NCBI GenBank assembly: GCA_001839685.1
Contig: MLAK01000580.1
Coordinates: forward strand, 18,486 to 82,485
Direction: 5' to 3'
Source: Tritrichomonas foetus
Taxonomy: Eukaryota > Parabasalia > Tritrichomonadida > Tritrichomonadidae
DNA: 64,000 nucleotides
Shown here piece after piece: positions 1 through 10,695 of this stretch. The translations under genes and the position numbers were made by a program. The first letter of the stretch is position 1. Every line of letters begins with the position of its first letter. The notes below the pieces were generated by a model that worked only from the letters and a program-made list of their open reading frames with translations, was not told the DNA's origin and ran no database searches.

Positions 1-2
1 TG

Positions 3-3000
3 AAAAAACTGTTAAAGCAGCATTCTGACAATGAAAATATTCAGAATGAAATTATTCGCCTTTTTGAAATTTTTTCAAATCAACCAAATGAAGATACGAT
101 TCAGTTTATGATTGATTTATTCAATTTAATCAACAATGAAATAATTTCATCTTCGTTTCTTCATTATATTTCAGATGTTGTTCATTTCATATCTCAATTA
201 GAAAAAAATGAAAAAGTACAGCAAATTTTAATATCATTTTTGAAAATTTTGTTTCAATTTAGTCATCAAAAACTTAAGCCAATTGGAACTGATTTGTTTG
301 AAAATATTTTTGTTAATAATTTCTGTGATTCAAAAGAAATAAACACATTATTAATCGAAAAACTATTTAATTTATCCTGTGGTAGATTAGTTGAAAACCT
401 TTTTAATAATTTGAATAATTTTGAATCATTTGAAATCATCAATCCAAGAGCAATTAAAATTATTTTACGAGTTATTTATATTAAAATGGAAGAGAATTCC
501 TTTACTAAAGAAGAATTGGTGGATATTAAGATTTTAGTCAATAAAATTAATCAGCTTTCTGACTTCTCTTTAAACAATTGTGAATTATTTAATAGCGTTG
601 GAATTGACATTGATACAATTTTATTTATTTTCAAGAAACGAGATGATGAATTGTTTGATCAAGAATTAATGAATTCTTTGCTATTATTGTTATCAAATAT
701 TATGATTTCTTCATCCTCATTAAATTCTGTTAGGACTTTCATTTCCCTTTTGTGTCCCAATGACGGCAAATATTTATCATATTATCACAAAAATATTGTT
801 AATTCACTTGTTTCTATTGTTAATAGGTCAAATAGAGTACCATCTGTGTTTTTCCCTCTCTCTGGAAAAATAATAATTCATGGACTGAATTATCAGAATT
901 TGGTAAATGGACTTAATGTTTCATTTTGGCTTTGTCCTTCAGAAAATGATCAATTTCAACTGTTTTCAATCGAATCTTTACTTAATATTTCAATTGTTCA
1001 TCACCAAGTGAGGTTCTCATTGATGAATAATGAAAGTGAAATGATCTCACTCGAAAAAAGAATTAAATCATCCAATTGGCAAATTTTTTCCGTTTATCTT
1101 TATTATCAAAATTATAATTTATCAGTTTCATTTTATAGTGAAAATGAATTATTAGGTTGTCATGATTTTGGTATTGCTATTTCCTCTGATTTTCAATTTG
1201 AATCAGTAATTGGTCAGAATGGAAATGTCAATGAAATTATGAGTTACTTAGGTTCGTTGTGCATTATTGATGGAAATTCAGAAGAAAATAAAGCGGTTTC
1301 GTTCCTTCATAAATTTGGTTGTAATATTTACAGTGAAAAAATTATTGAAGAAGATGAAAAAATTATTTTATTTGCAATTCCAACTTATATATCTAAAAAT
1401 AGTCTTTCATTGACATTTATTTCAAAATTTGTAAAATGTCAGTTTAATCAAATTAAAATTCAGAAACTACCTTTATCTTTTAATTCTGTCATTGCCAAGC
1501 ATTCACGTGTCGATTACTTTATTCCCCTTTTTGCACAAAGTGGCTTGAATTTACATATTAAAAATGAAAATGATGAATGTCCAAACAATGAAGTCCTGGT
1601 TATTCCTGATATTTTAGAAATAAGTATGAATATAGTTGGTGAATTACTCAAAACCAATACATCAGCCCAATTATCATTCAGTGAGCAGCATGGGTTTGCC
1701 ATTATTGCTCATCTTCTTCGATCTGCCGCCAGTGATAAAATTACATTTGGTTTGTATGAAAAAACATTGAGTATTTATGAACTCTTGACAGATCCTGTCT
1801 TTAAAAAGAAGTTTGCTGTAGATATATTATTTGCGATTGATATTTGGATTAGATGTGATGACTTAAATAAAATCGTTTTGAATTGGGTAATGACTTCAAA
1901 TCAACTCTTTCAAGAAAGTTTCACAAATATTTCAATTTTATCCATATTAAGAATCTATTTTTGGTACTCTCCAATTGAAGAATCAATAATTTATCAGGAT
2001 AGGTCACCAAAAATCAATATAAAAGAATGCCGACTCGTATTTTTAAGTGTAATTGAAAAATCAAATAAATTGAATTCTGTTGATATTGCTTCCTTAATAT
2101 CGCATGCTTTAAGCTGTCCTGATATTGAACAATCACTCGAACTTTTAGACTGTCTTTCTAATTTAGTTGAAAATCGCAACAATAGTAATATTTTTGAATC
2201 AATTTTATCACTTCATTATTTATTGTACATTAAAAACTATCAATTAGTAGAAAAAGCATTAAATATTATCATTGATGCACATACTAAAGGATTAATTCAT
2301 AGTATTACATTTCCTGAACATGTTGAAGTCATTTGCTTTGATTTACCTCTACTGTATTCTAATGATGATTTGTTTAAGAATCTTTTTGCTAAATTGGAAA
2401 AAAATGTAACTCCTGAATTATTCAATTTCTGCTTTTATTTGGCGTTAATTACCAAAGAAGATAATTTAATAAAATTGCTCGATTTCATTGAAACTAGGCC
2501 TACATTTAATTTTTATAATATTAAGAACTCATCGACTTTAAAAACTTGGTGCTTATGGCCAATTGTTGCATTATTCTTATATAATTTATTGACGAAACGA
2601 ATTTTGGATTTAATAGTAAGTTCTAATCAAGAGAATTGGCAAAACCTTTATAATATGACTGAAGTTGTTGGTGATATTTTAGAAGTCAATGCGCATGAAA
2701 TAAAGCATATTATATTAATGACAATTGCAACACAAATTGTTTCAATTGGTAATAACGACTGTTTCTTGAAGATGGCTTCTCATTTCCTTTTTGTAAGAGA
2801 AAACAAAAGTTTCTTGAAATATAATGACATTGCTAAAATTGAAAAATGGGATATTTTCAGAGGGAAAATTTTATTCTCTGAACCTCAAATCAATTCTTTA
2901 AGTAATCGATTTTATTTTGGTACTGTTATGAAAGAAGATGATTTGTGGTGTGATGGTGATTTAGCCCAAGTTGTTGTTTCTTTATATGAAAAAGACCCAG

Positions 3001-6000
3001 TTGAAAATTATATTGAGTTCATTATTTTAATGGGTGCTTATTTATTAATCTCTGAAAAAGACCCACTACATAATGTGAAGAAAAAAGTTAAAATATCAAG
3101 TTGTCCAGCTCTTTTGATTTTCAATCATATGGCTGCACACTTTAGAGAAAATAAAATTAATTATAAAAATAAGAAAAATAAAATGGATAAAGATACGTAT
3201 ATTGCTAATTTTATTGAAAATCATAAATCCTATTTTGATGATTTCTATACTTTTTCAGAGGTTTACCAAAAAGAATTAATGACTATAATCAAAGAATTCA
3301 AAGATGATAACCTTGGGAAATTCAATAATCTATCAAACCAAATGATAAAAAGTTACGCCGATGATGATAAGTATACGAAAAGTTCAACAAAGAAATTATG
3401 GTCAACATTTTGGAGATCAATGACTGTTGAAAAAGCTCCTTGGTATTATTCAATTCCTCATGTACTGAATGGTAAAACAGTTGGTGGTAACTTCTATAAA
3501 AGAGATTTCACTTATACTTATTTGCTTTGTCCCACTAAAATGTCCATAAATTATCACTATGATGATCATTTAAAGGAATCCCTTATTAGAGATTCACGAA
3601 ACCTTGAATCTGCTGAAGCTAAATATCAAGAATTAATTGAAAACCAAAAACAGCAAATGGAAGAAGCGAAACCACACGAAGTATTTGCAGTTCTCGGAGA
3701 GAAAAATGCAAATACGTTAAAGGTTAACACTGCATCGAAATCAACACTTGGAAGAATCAAATTTGAAGTTGATAATTGTGAAATTCGAAAACCTGGGAAA
3801 AATAAAGAAAAAGTGAAATTTATGATCACTAACAATATGATTTTAATTGATACAATTTCAATAAAACCTAATGAAATCCACTTTGTTTTCTTAAGAAACG
3901 TTCGCCAGCGTCCAACAGCAATTGAAATTTTCGATATTTATGGAAATAGTTATTTCATTAATTTTCCATTTGGTGGTTCAACATCAATTTATGCAATGGA
4001 TGTTCTAAATCACATGAAGTCACTCACCAAAAATGTTCAATTGCAGCCATTTAAGCCATTCTTTGAATCTAAGAATTTCACTCAACAATGGGTAAATGGA
4101 GAAATTTCGAATTTCGAATATTTAATGACATTAAATATTTATGCAGGGCGTTCCTTTAATGATGTATTTAATTATCCTGTTATGCCTTGGGTTATTTCTG
4201 ATTATCAAAGTAACGAATTGAAATTAGATAATCCAGAATTTTTCAGAGATCTTACGAAATCAATTGGTGCAATATCACCTAAACGAATTGAAACATTAAG
4301 AAAAACTTATAGTCAATATACGGCACAATCCATAATAAAACCCTTTTTGTATTCATCATGGCATATTTGCCCGCTTACCCTCTACTTGTATTTAATTAGG
4401 ATTGAACCATTTACTACTTTACATACCAAAATTCAAAGTGGTAAATTTGATCATCCAGGAAGATTGTTTTCCTCAATTCAAAGTTCTTACGAATTCTGCA
4501 CTACACAAGTCAATGACTTCAGAGAACTCATTCCAGAATTTTATTGTTCGCCTGAATTTTTAGTTAATGCGAATAATTTTGATTTTGGTGTTTTTAATAA
4601 TGAAAAGATTAATCATGTAAAATTACCAAACTGGGCAAAAACTCCACTAGACTTTGTTTACAAGCATAGAAAAGCCCTTGAATCCGAGCATGTTTCAAAG
4701 CTTCTACATTGTTGGATTGATTTCATTTTTGGCTCCAAACAACGTTCAATTGAGTTTGATAATGTTTTTAATGAGATGATGTATGCTGACATTTGGGAAA
4801 CAGAATTTGGAAAGAATCCAAGTCATAAAATTGACATTGAAACAACACTTGATTATGTTGGGCAAGTCCCACCTCTGTTATTTGATAAACCACATCCACA
4901 GAAGAAAGTTCTAAATTCTAATTCCACTCAAAATAAAGTGAAGTTACCAACAAAGAAAATGATGAAAGAAACTGTACTTGATATGGAAATTAAAGCTGGT
5001 ATTTATAGTGAAAATAAAATGGTTTACTTAATCGACAGCACCGATAACAGCTTAGTTATCATGCAAATTAAAAAATCTGGAAAAACCAAACTTGTTGAAA
5101 AAACCAAAAAATGCTTTTCCAAAATTATTAATTCATCAAATATTATAAATGCATTTCTAGCTTATTCTCTTGTAAGCAAAAATGAAATTATTGTAATTCG
5201 TTCATCCACAAATGGTGATGATATTTTCTGTCGAACTAAACATGAAATCGTTACATTTTCTTTAAGTAATAATTATTTTGTTACTTCTGATGTTGATTCA
5301 AATCTTTCATTCTATCGTTACAACGATAATCAAAACCAGAATCAATCAGCAATTATGAGTTTAACACAAAGTTCATCAGTTGATATTCTGAACCGAAATA
5401 ATACAAATATAATTTCAATCAATGATAGTCTAAATAATGTAAATCTACCTGGAAATGCAACATTGGAATTCAATTTACCAACTTTTAGAGAATGTTTATC
5501 GAAAATAACAATTTCTGATACCTTTCATATGGCAATTTGTGGAACAAATGATGGATGTTTATTATTTGTATCAACAAATAAAAGATCTATTGAAAAAACT
5601 GTTGATATTGGTGACAGAATTGAACCAGTCGAAATTTTAATCACGAATTCTTGGGGATTTGTTGCGGTTTGTGGTGAACAAAGTAAAACTGTGAATTGTG
5701 AAAACACAAATGGAGCATATCAAAATAATAATAAAAATTACTACTTTCTTCTTTATAGTATCAATGGAGAAGAGATACTAAGAAGAAAAATTGCGCATAG
5801 AATCAGATTCTGGACTTGTTGGACAAGTAATGATGGATTTGATTATATTCTCATGTGCGATGAATCAAATGTTTATGCTTTTGAAGCATATTACGGGAAT
5901 ATTACTATTCCATTTATTGCATTTACTGAAGAAATAGTTGGCATGACTTTAATTGAACAAAAGAATAAAGTAGCAATATTTCTGAAATATGGAAAAATTG

Positions 6001-6029
6001 TGATAACGCCTATTGAAATAGTTGGATAA
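3..6029 (+). CDS. BEACH-domain protein (ConA-like, PH-BEACH, WD40-like), 5' end outside window
   Basis: This is the C-terminal part of a very large BEACH-family protein, scaffolds that act in vesicle traffic, membrane fusion and autophagy. The frame is open to the left edge, so the ATG at 108 is probably internal. Counting from that ATG: a lectin/ConA-like beta region at about 245-390, the conserved pre-PH block with KRDFTYTYLLCP near 1145, a PH-BEACH region about 1170-1305, the BEACH domain about 1320-1600 (MPWVISDY, FRDLTKSIGA, HPGRLF, WIDFIFGSKQ), then degenerate WD40-like repeats to the end. No zinc finger follows, unlike the second BEACH gene at 20732. The stop TAA is followed by GTAAA. 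The BEACH assignment is secure. Cargo, partners and subfamily cannot be read from sequence. Confidence 0.93.
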   Translation, partial: KKLLKQHSDNENIQNEIIRLFEIFSNQPNEDTIQFMIDLFNLINNEIISSSFLHYISDVVHFISQLEKNEKVQQILISFLKILFQFSHQKLKPIGTDLFENIFVNNFCDSKEINTLLIEKLFNLSCGRLVENLFNNLNNFESFEIINPRAIKIILRVIYIKMEENSFTKEELVDIKILVNKINQLSDFSLNNCELFNSVGIDIDTILFIFKKRDDELFDQELMNSLLLLLSNIMISSSSLNSVRTFISLLCPNDGKYLSYYHKNIVNSLVSIVNRSNRVPSVFFPLSGKIIIHGLNYQNLVNGLNVSFWLCPSENDQFQLFSIESLLNISIVHHQVRFSLMNNESEMISLEKRIKSSNWQIFSVYLYYQNYNLSVSFYSENELLGCHDFGIAISSDFQFESVIGQNGNVNEIMSYLGSLCIIDGNSEENKAVSFLHKFGCNIYSEKIIEEDEKIILFAIPTYISKNSLSLTFISKFVKCQFNQIKIQKLPLSFNSVIAKHSRVDYFIPLFAQSGLNLHIKNENDECPNNEVLVIPDILEISMNIVGELLKTNTSAQLSFSEQHGFAIIAHLLRSAASDKITFGLYEKTLSIYELLTDPVFKKKFAVDILFAIDIWIRCDDLNKIVLNWVMTSNQLFQESFTNISILSILRIYFWYSPIEESIIYQDRSPKINIKECRLVFLSVIEKSNKLNSVDIASLISHALSCPDIEQSLELLDCLSNLVENRNNSNIFESILSLHYLLYIKNYQLVEKALNIIIDAHTKGLIHSITFPEHVEVICFDLPLLYSNDDLFKNLFAKLEKNVTPELFNFCFYLALITKEDNLIKLLDFIETRPTFNFYNIKNSSTLKTWCLWPIVALFLYNLLTKRILDLIVSSNQENWQNLYNMTEVVGDILEVNAHEIKHIILMTIATQIVSIGNNDCFLKMASHFLFVRENKSFLKYNDIAKIEKWDIFRGKILFSEPQINSLSNRFYFGTVMKEDDLWCDGDLAQVVVSLYEKDPVENYIEFIILMGAYLLISEKDPLHNVKKKVKISSCPALLIFNHMAAHFRENKINYKNKKNKMDKDTYIANFIENHKSYFDDFYTFSEVYQKELMTIIKEFKDDNLGKFNNLSNQMIKSYADDDKYTKSSTKKLWSTFWRSMTVEKAPWYYSIPHVLNGKTVGGNFYKRDFTYTYLLCPTKMSINYHYDDHLKESLIRDSRNLESAEAKYQELIENQKQQMEEAKPHEVFAVLGEKNANTLKVNTASKSTLGRIKFEVDNCEIRKPGKNKEKVKFMITNNMILIDTISIKPNEIHFVFLRNVRQRPTAIEIFDIYGNSYFINFPFGGSTSIYAMDVLNHMKSLTKNVQLQPFKPFFESKNFTQQWVNGEISNFEYLMTLNIYAGRSFNDVFNYPVMPWVISDYQSNELKLDNPEFFRDLTKSIGAISPKRIETLRKTYSQYTAQSIIKPFLYSSWHICPLTLYLYLIRIEPFTTLHTKIQSGKFDHPGRLFSSIQSSYEFCTTQVNDFRELIPEFYCSPEFLVNANNFDFGVFNNEKINHVKLPNWAKTPLDFVYKHRKALESEHVSKLLHCWIDFIFGSKQRSIEFDNVFNEMMYADIWETEFGKNPSHKIDIETTLDYVGQVPPLLFDKPHPQKKVLNSNSTQNKVKLPTKKMMKETVLDMEIKAGIYSENKMVYLIDSTDNSLVIMQIKKSGKTKLVEKTKKCFSKIINSSNIINAFLAYSLVSKNEIIVIRSSTNGDDIFCRTKHEIVTFSLSNNYFVTSDVDSNLSFYRYNDNQNQNQSAIMSLTQSSSVDILNRNNTNIISINDSLNNVNLPGNATLEFNLPTFRECLSKITISDTFHMAICGTNDGCLLFVSTNKRSIEKTVDIGDRIEPVEILITNSWGFVAVCGEQSKTVNCENTNGAYQNNNKNYYFLLYSINGEEILRRKIAHRIRFWTCWTSNDGFDYILMCDESNVYAFEAYYGNITIPFIAFTEEIVGMTLIEQKNKVAIFLKYGKIVITPIEIVG

Positions 6030-6342
6030 GTAAAAATTAACGATCATGATGCATATCGGAGGTGGAGCATTGCTGGACTAATAGCGGGTTATAGTATTTT
6101 ATGTATTAATGTTTTGCACATTCATCCATGTGAATTTTATGATTTTAAGATTTATACACTGAAAGAGTTGATGTTTGAAAAATAAGATTTATTGTATATT
6201 TATAAAATAAAATTAAAAATATTTATTGATAATTAATATTTCAAAAATATTACAAATCAAAATAAAAGCGCAAGGTTTAATATATGGCTTATTCAAGGAT
6301 GAAAACCAATTAAATATCATTTTAATGCCTTTATATTTATAA
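6030..6342. other. Intergenic spacer, convergent gene ends
   Basis: The spacer lies between the 3' ends of the BEACH gene and the minus-strand membrane gene. It is AT-rich with several AATAAA/TAAA words that could serve polyadenylation of either transcript. A slightly GC-richer stretch at about 6055-6100 has no recognisable RNA fold or frame. Confidence 0.5.
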
Positions 6343-7761
6343 TCACATATTAATGGCATTTACTTTTAAGTAAATTTCTTTCTCTTTTGATTTCAATGAT
6401 TTATCTTCATGGTTTGTCGAGATATGAAGAATATTCATTGATAAAGTAGAGAAAAACAAGATTAATGTTAGATATAACTGATCAATAGAAAAGAATAATC
6501 TAACAATATATAATAGAATCATCATAATATTTATTGTTCCTGATATAACTGAATAATTAATGGCTCGATTTAAAATGATAACATTCAATTTTCCTTTAAA
6601 ATCATAAAGTAAATAGAAAAAAATTATTAAATAAGCACCAAAAAACACAGTATGAGAAATCGTTAATACAGAATATGGACAATAAAAAGAATGGGAAAAA
6701 TCTTTCGATTCTAAATAAAATAGATTGAAATCATCAATGAACAAATTGATTGCTAATGGAATAAAAATTAAATAAGTAAGAAAACATTTATTGAAGCTGA
6801 GAAATAGTTCATTATTTTGTCCATTATTTGGTTCATTGTATTTTGATTGAAGCAAATTACAAAAAATTACAACAATAAAAAATAAAGAAAATGTAAAGTA
6901 TAAATCACGAAATATTAAATCTAAAATCACCAAACATTTCTGAAAAATAGGAAAAAATGAATGAATGAGTGGGAAATAGGACAAAAGATTGGAATTCAAC
7001 AATAAGAAAAAATTACACATAATACACAAAAGATCTTCTTTTTGATATAATTTGGTAAATTTTTTATAAAAATAATACAACAATGGACTTGAATAAGCAA
7101 GAAAAGAAATTTTCAAGAGTATTTCAAAAAACACAAATAAAATTGGTGTGGAATAAAACTCTAAAATGAATGATTCTGGATGAATATTTGGTGCTTTCAC
7201 ATGAATTTCAAGATGAATTGAATGATAATCAATAAGTTTATCAGAATAAATTATAAAAGAATCAGAAAATCCGGTATTTTGTGAATAAATAAAAAGATGA
7301 GAAAAATTTTGATAAAATCGATGTTTCAACTCTTTGTTTTTCAAATAACATTGAATTGAAAAATTACCAGTGAAGTTGTATGAGTCAAAATCATAGTCGT
7401 GCACATTATATTTGCTCTTTATTAAATTTTGAATTTTTTCTTGTGAAATTTGCTTCATTTTTATTGCAAAATAAAGTCCATTTTTTGAATAATGAATGTT
7501 GTTGAAAGTTGCATTAATGATATATTTTGGATACCGTTCACCTTCAAATTTATATTCATAAGTATCTGGAGAAAGAGATGAAGACATTACTAAAAGCATA
7601 CATAATAGAAAAAATGAAAAAATTATGGGAAATACCAAATGTTTTTTAAAAACGAGTTTTATAGGCAAGTCACCTATGCGAAACTCAGAATCATCTTCAA
7701 AACTATTTGAAATTTCAAGATCGTATAAATCTTTTAATTCTTCACTTTCCTCAATCATCAA
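6343..7761 (-). CDS. Multi-pass membrane protein, GOST/Wntless-TMEM181-like topology
   Basis: The 472-residue protein starts with an acidic cytosolic segment (1-35) and a first hydrophobic helix (about 42-62). A roughly 140-residue polar domain with several N-x-S/T sites follows (65-205), then about seven hydrophobic segments between 205 and 450 and a short charged tail. One helix, a luminal domain and a 7-TM bundle is the layout of GOST-superfamily proteins such as Wntless, TMEM181 and GPR180, which work as trafficking chaperones or receptors in the secretory pathway. The family call rests on topology, not on a recognised signature. It diverges from the gene at 7921 across 159 bp, so they may share a promoter. 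TTTTTCATTG is a possible initiator upstream. Confidence 0.6.
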   Translation of the reverse strand: MMIEESEELKDLYDLEISNSFEDDSEFRIGDLPIKLVFKKHLVFPIIFSFFLLCMLLVMSSSLSPDTYEYKFEGERYPKYIINATFNNIHYSKNGLYFAIKMKQISQEKIQNLIKSKYNVHDYDFDSYNFTGNFSIQCYLKNKELKHRFYQNFSHLFIYSQNTGFSDSFIIYSDKLIDYHSIHLEIHVKAPNIHPESFILEFYSTPILFVFFEILLKISFLAYSSPLLYYFYKKFTKLYQKEDLLCIMCNFFLLLNSNLLSYFPLIHSFFPIFQKCLVILDLIFRDLYFTFSLFFIVVIFCNLLQSKYNEPNNGQNNELFLSFNKCFLTYLIFIPLAINLFIDDFNLFYLESKDFSHSFYCPYSVLTISHTVFFGAYLIIFFYLLYDFKGKLNVIILNRAINYSVISGTINIMMILLYIVRLFFSIDQLYLTLILFFSTLSMNILHISTNHEDKSLKSKEKEIYLKVNAINM

Positions 7762-7920
7762 TTGAGCAATTCTCTAAACTTTTTGAATATTTGAAAAGTT
7801 GAACATATAAACAATGAAAAATGGTATTTTGTGAGTGATTCAAATATTCAATCTAGATTTAGCTTTTCGTCAAAGGTCAATTTCTTAAGGTCAAATTGAA
7901 CTCACAACAAAAAAATCAAC

Positions 7921-8472
7921 ATGAAAGAAAACACATTTACGTCAACTCTCCATCAAATAATTACGCTTTTTTCATTCGTCGCCCTTATGCTGATTTCGTG
8001 TTACTATGTAATAATTTCCACATTGTGGATTTATCGAACCCGATATAAATTTGTTTCATCCTTTTGGGGCGAGTCTTTCATTCAAATTTTAATTCTAACA
8101 GATTTAACACACTTTATTGCGTTTTTGGCACTTTTGGTTTCAGCGATAAAATCGAGGTCATTATTTTTCGAACCTTCCCAATTCTTGCTCTATATCATCG
8201 TTTTCTGGATTACGGCTTCCTCTTTTCTCCTGGTTGAAGCAAACCCAACCAGGTGGGAAGAGCGAATTACCCAAATTCAAGAATTTTTGATTGCAAACCC
8301 AAATTCCGAACCAACTTTACAGTTCATCGACTTTTTGAGTTGTCGTCATTCTTCAAGCGACTGCTGGGAAAAAATCGATTTTTTTGTTGATGAAACATTT
8401 TGCCAATTTGCAGCTCTATTTTTGCCAATTTATCCACTTCTTGTCGGATTTTCGATTGTTTTTATAATTTAG
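7921..8472 (+). CDS. Small four-helix membrane protein, tetraspanin-like topology
   Basis: The 183-residue protein has hydrophobic helices at about 12-36, 53-76, 86-106 and 162-183. The loop between helices 3 and 4 (about 107-160) is the largest and carries C141 and C148, with C161 at the start of helix 4. That spacing resembles a tetraspanin with a reduced large extracellular loop, but the diagnostic CCG motif is absent and the protein ends inside helix 4 with no cytosolic tail. Tetraspanin-like proteins are abundant on trichomonad surfaces (established knowledge); membership here is inferred. The start is supported by TCACAAC, an initiator-like word about 20 bp upstream. It is divergent from the 7-TM gene at 6343-7761. 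Confidence 0.6.
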   Translation: MKENTFTSTLHQIITLFSFVALMLISCYYVIISTLWIYRTRYKFVSSFWGESFIQILILTDLTHFIAFLALLVSAIKSRSLFFEPSQFLLYIIVFWITASSFLLVEANPTRWEERITQIQEFLIANPNSEPTLQFIDFLSCRHSSSDCWEKIDFFVDETFCQFAALFLPIYPLLVGFSIVFII

Positions 8473-8831
8473 ATAAAATGTTTGATATTTCCTCAATTTT
8501 ATTATTTTTTTTTTTATAAATAATGCATGATGGAAGAGAGGTAGAAATTCCAGCAAAAACTGAGTTCATCAAGCATCATCATTACTCATAATGGATGCGT
8601 GCTAGCTAAATCAGGGAATTTTTGGTCATCGCGTCTTCCCCAAATACTTTCTCTGTCTCATTTAGCTTTATATGCTTTATTTTATCGTGAAAAATCGGGA
8701 GAATAATTAAAAAATGGCAACTCCATAAATGAGCAAATATGGCTCAATATATGATAAAATCAAGAAATCGAAACGCTTTATCGGAAGTGATCATATTGAT
8801 TGGATAAATTAGAGAGAGTGCATGAAAAAAG
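8473..8831. other. Intergenic spacer before satellite
   Basis: There is a T-rich run just after the tetraspanin-like stop, then unremarkable AT-rich DNA. No ATG-started frame of useful length, tRNA or clear RNA fold is visible. Confidence 0.4.
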
Positions 8832-9690
8832 TCATTCATATCAATATTTAAAATCATTCATATCAATATNNNNNNNNNNNNNNNNNNNNNNNNNNNNNNN
8901 NNNNNNNNNNNNNNNNNNNNNNNNNNNNNNNNNNNNNNNNNNNNNNNNNNNNNNNNNNNNNNNNNNNNNNNNNNNNNNNNNNNNNNNNNNNNNNNNNNNN
9001 NNNNNNNNNNNNNNNNNNNNNNNNNNNNNNNNNNNNNNNNNNNNNNNNNNNNNNNNNNNNNNNNNNNNNNNNNNNNNNNNNNNNNNNNNNNNNNNNNNNN
9101 NNNNNNNNNNNNNNNNNNNNNNNNNNNNNNNNNNNNNNNNNNNNNNNNNNNNNNNNNNNNNNNNNNNNNNNNNNNNNNNNNNNNNNNNNNNNNNNNNNNN
9201 NNNNNNNNNNNNNNNNNNNNNNNNNNNNNNNNNNNNNNNNNNNNNNNNNNNNNNNNNNNNNNNNNNNNNNNNNNNNNNNNNNNNNNNNNNNNNNNNNNNN
9301 NNNNNNNNNNNNNNNNNNNNNNNNNNNNNNNNNNNNNNNNNNNNNNNNNNNNNNNNNNNNNNNNNNNNNNNNNNNNNNNNNNNNNNNNNNNNNNNNNNNN
9401 NNNNNNNNNNNNNNNNNNNNNNNNNNNNNNNNNNNNNNNNNNNNNNNNNNNNNNNNNNNNNNNNNNNNNNNNNNNNNNNNNNNNNNNNNNNNNNNNNNNN
9501 NNNNNNNNNNNNNNNNNNNNNNNNNNNNNNNNNNNNNNNNNNNNNNNNNNNNNNNNNNNNNNNNNNNNNNNNNNNNNNNNNNNNNNNNNNNNNNNNNNNN
9601 NNNNNNNNNNNNNNNNNNNNNNNNNNNNNTCATATCAATATATAAAGTCATTCATATCAATATATAAAGTCATTTATATCAATATTTAAA
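8832..9690. repeat. 22-bp tandem repeat array interrupted by assembly gap
   Basis: Both sides of the gap carry the same 22-bp unit, TCATATCAATATWTAAARTCAT. About 1.5 copies lie on the left (8832-8869) and nearly three on the right (9630-9690). The array therefore runs through the gap and its true length is unknown. There is no reading frame of note. Confidence 0.9.
8870..9629. other. Assembly gap (760 N)
   Basis: A run of N sits inside the 22-bp satellite. The open frames that cross it consist of N only and are meaningless. Confidence 0.99.
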
Positions 9691-9762
9691 ACAACTCATT
9701 TCCATACGAAAAAATCGAAAGATTTTCTAGAAAAAACATTTATTTAAAAAATAGACTTACAC

Positions 9763-10695
9763 TTAATGTTTCCTTCCTTTTTTATCGCCTTTTTTATCTC
9801 CCTTCTTCTTTTTATCTCTCGGCGCTTTTCCAAAATCGAGAATCGTATTGAGCGACCCTTGTGCCTGCTCGAGCTGCTTCAACATTTGGCGGTCTTTTTT
9901 AGAGCGCGGAATTCTTTGCATTGTTTCTTCTTCGATCTCTTCGATTTCTTTCATCCGCTTGAGAAATTCGTTTACTTTTCTGTTTTGTGAGGCCCTCATT
10001 CCTGCTTCAAGTGGCTCATCTCTAATTTGGGCGGCCACTTCGTCCATCAAAACTGATTGCTTCGAATGGGCTTTCACTGAACGTGCGTATTTCGCCTCTT
10101 TCACTTGATCTTCATGTGCTTGTGGATATAGTGATGACATTACCTGCGGAGGCATGTAATTCGCTGAAACCATATTTTCATCATTTTCAAAATTGGCCGA
10201 TCTTCCACTTTTGAGCATAGAAGCTGGATTTGCTCTTAGATTTGCAGTTGTTGAACTCTTTTCCATTTCTGAGTATTTCTGAAGCTGGTATTTCATTTGA
10301 TGCTCTAATGGTCTGATTTTCTCTAAAACGCAACGATTGGAAACAAGCGAATCGATAGGGCCGCCGACAGGTTCACCGCATGTACGAGAAACAGCCAACT
10401 GGGCAATATTTTCGAGATATTCTGCGAAACAGTGATTTTTAACTTGGAGTAAAGAAACACCGTCGACTGATGATTCTGTGGCGTCTATTTTCGTTTTGAC
10501 AATTTTGCATGTCGCTCGAGCTTCTTCAATGCTCCTTTTGAGGCTTCGAAGATGAGCAAGATAATCTGTCTTCTGCTTTTGCGCGATGGCTTCGTAATCT
10601 GTATTATCGGTCTCTTCATGGATTTCTTGTTGTTTTTCTTCTTCTTCTGGTTCGTCTCGGATTGTGACACCCTCGAAAAGTTGAATTTCTTCCAT
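9763..10695 (-). CDS. Sas10/Utp3/C1D-family protein, neuroguidin/Lcp5-like
   Basis: The 310-residue protein has an acidic N-terminus (1-35), a helical Sas10/Utp3/C1D domain at about 40-145 (LAHLRSLKRSIEEA; GVSLLQVKNHCFAEYLENIA; IRPLEHQMKYQLQKY), the family's MPPQV and YARSVKAHSKQS blocks near 180-215, and a Lys/Arg-rich tail (KKKKGDKKGDKKGRKH). This is the full neuroguidin/Lcp5 layout. In yeast and animals these proteins belong to the U3 snoRNP/small-subunit processome that makes 18S rRNA in the nucleolus, and the basic tail fits nucleolar targeting. The start is the first ATG, with an acidic N-terminus like its relatives. Orthology is likely but not proven without a search. Confidence 0.85.
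   Translation of the reverse strand: MEEIQLFEGVTIRDEPEEEEKQQEIHEETDNTDYEAIAQKQKTDYLAHLRSLKRSIEEARATCKIVKTKIDATESSVDGVSLLQVKNHCFAEYLENIAQLAVSRTCGEPVGGPIDSLVSNRCVLEKIRPLEHQMKYQLQKYSEMEKSSTTANLRANPASMLKSGRSANFENDENMVSANYMPPQVMSSLYPQAHEDQVKEAKYARSVKAHSKQSVLMDEVAAQIRDEPLEAGMRASQNRKVNEFLKRMKEIEEIEEETMQRIPRSKKDRQMLKQLEQAQGSLNTILDFGKAPRDKKKKGDKKGDKKGRKH

Noticed and set aside
8800..9651. Long open frames on both strands across 8800-9651
   Set aside because: They consist almost only of N; they are artefacts of the gap.
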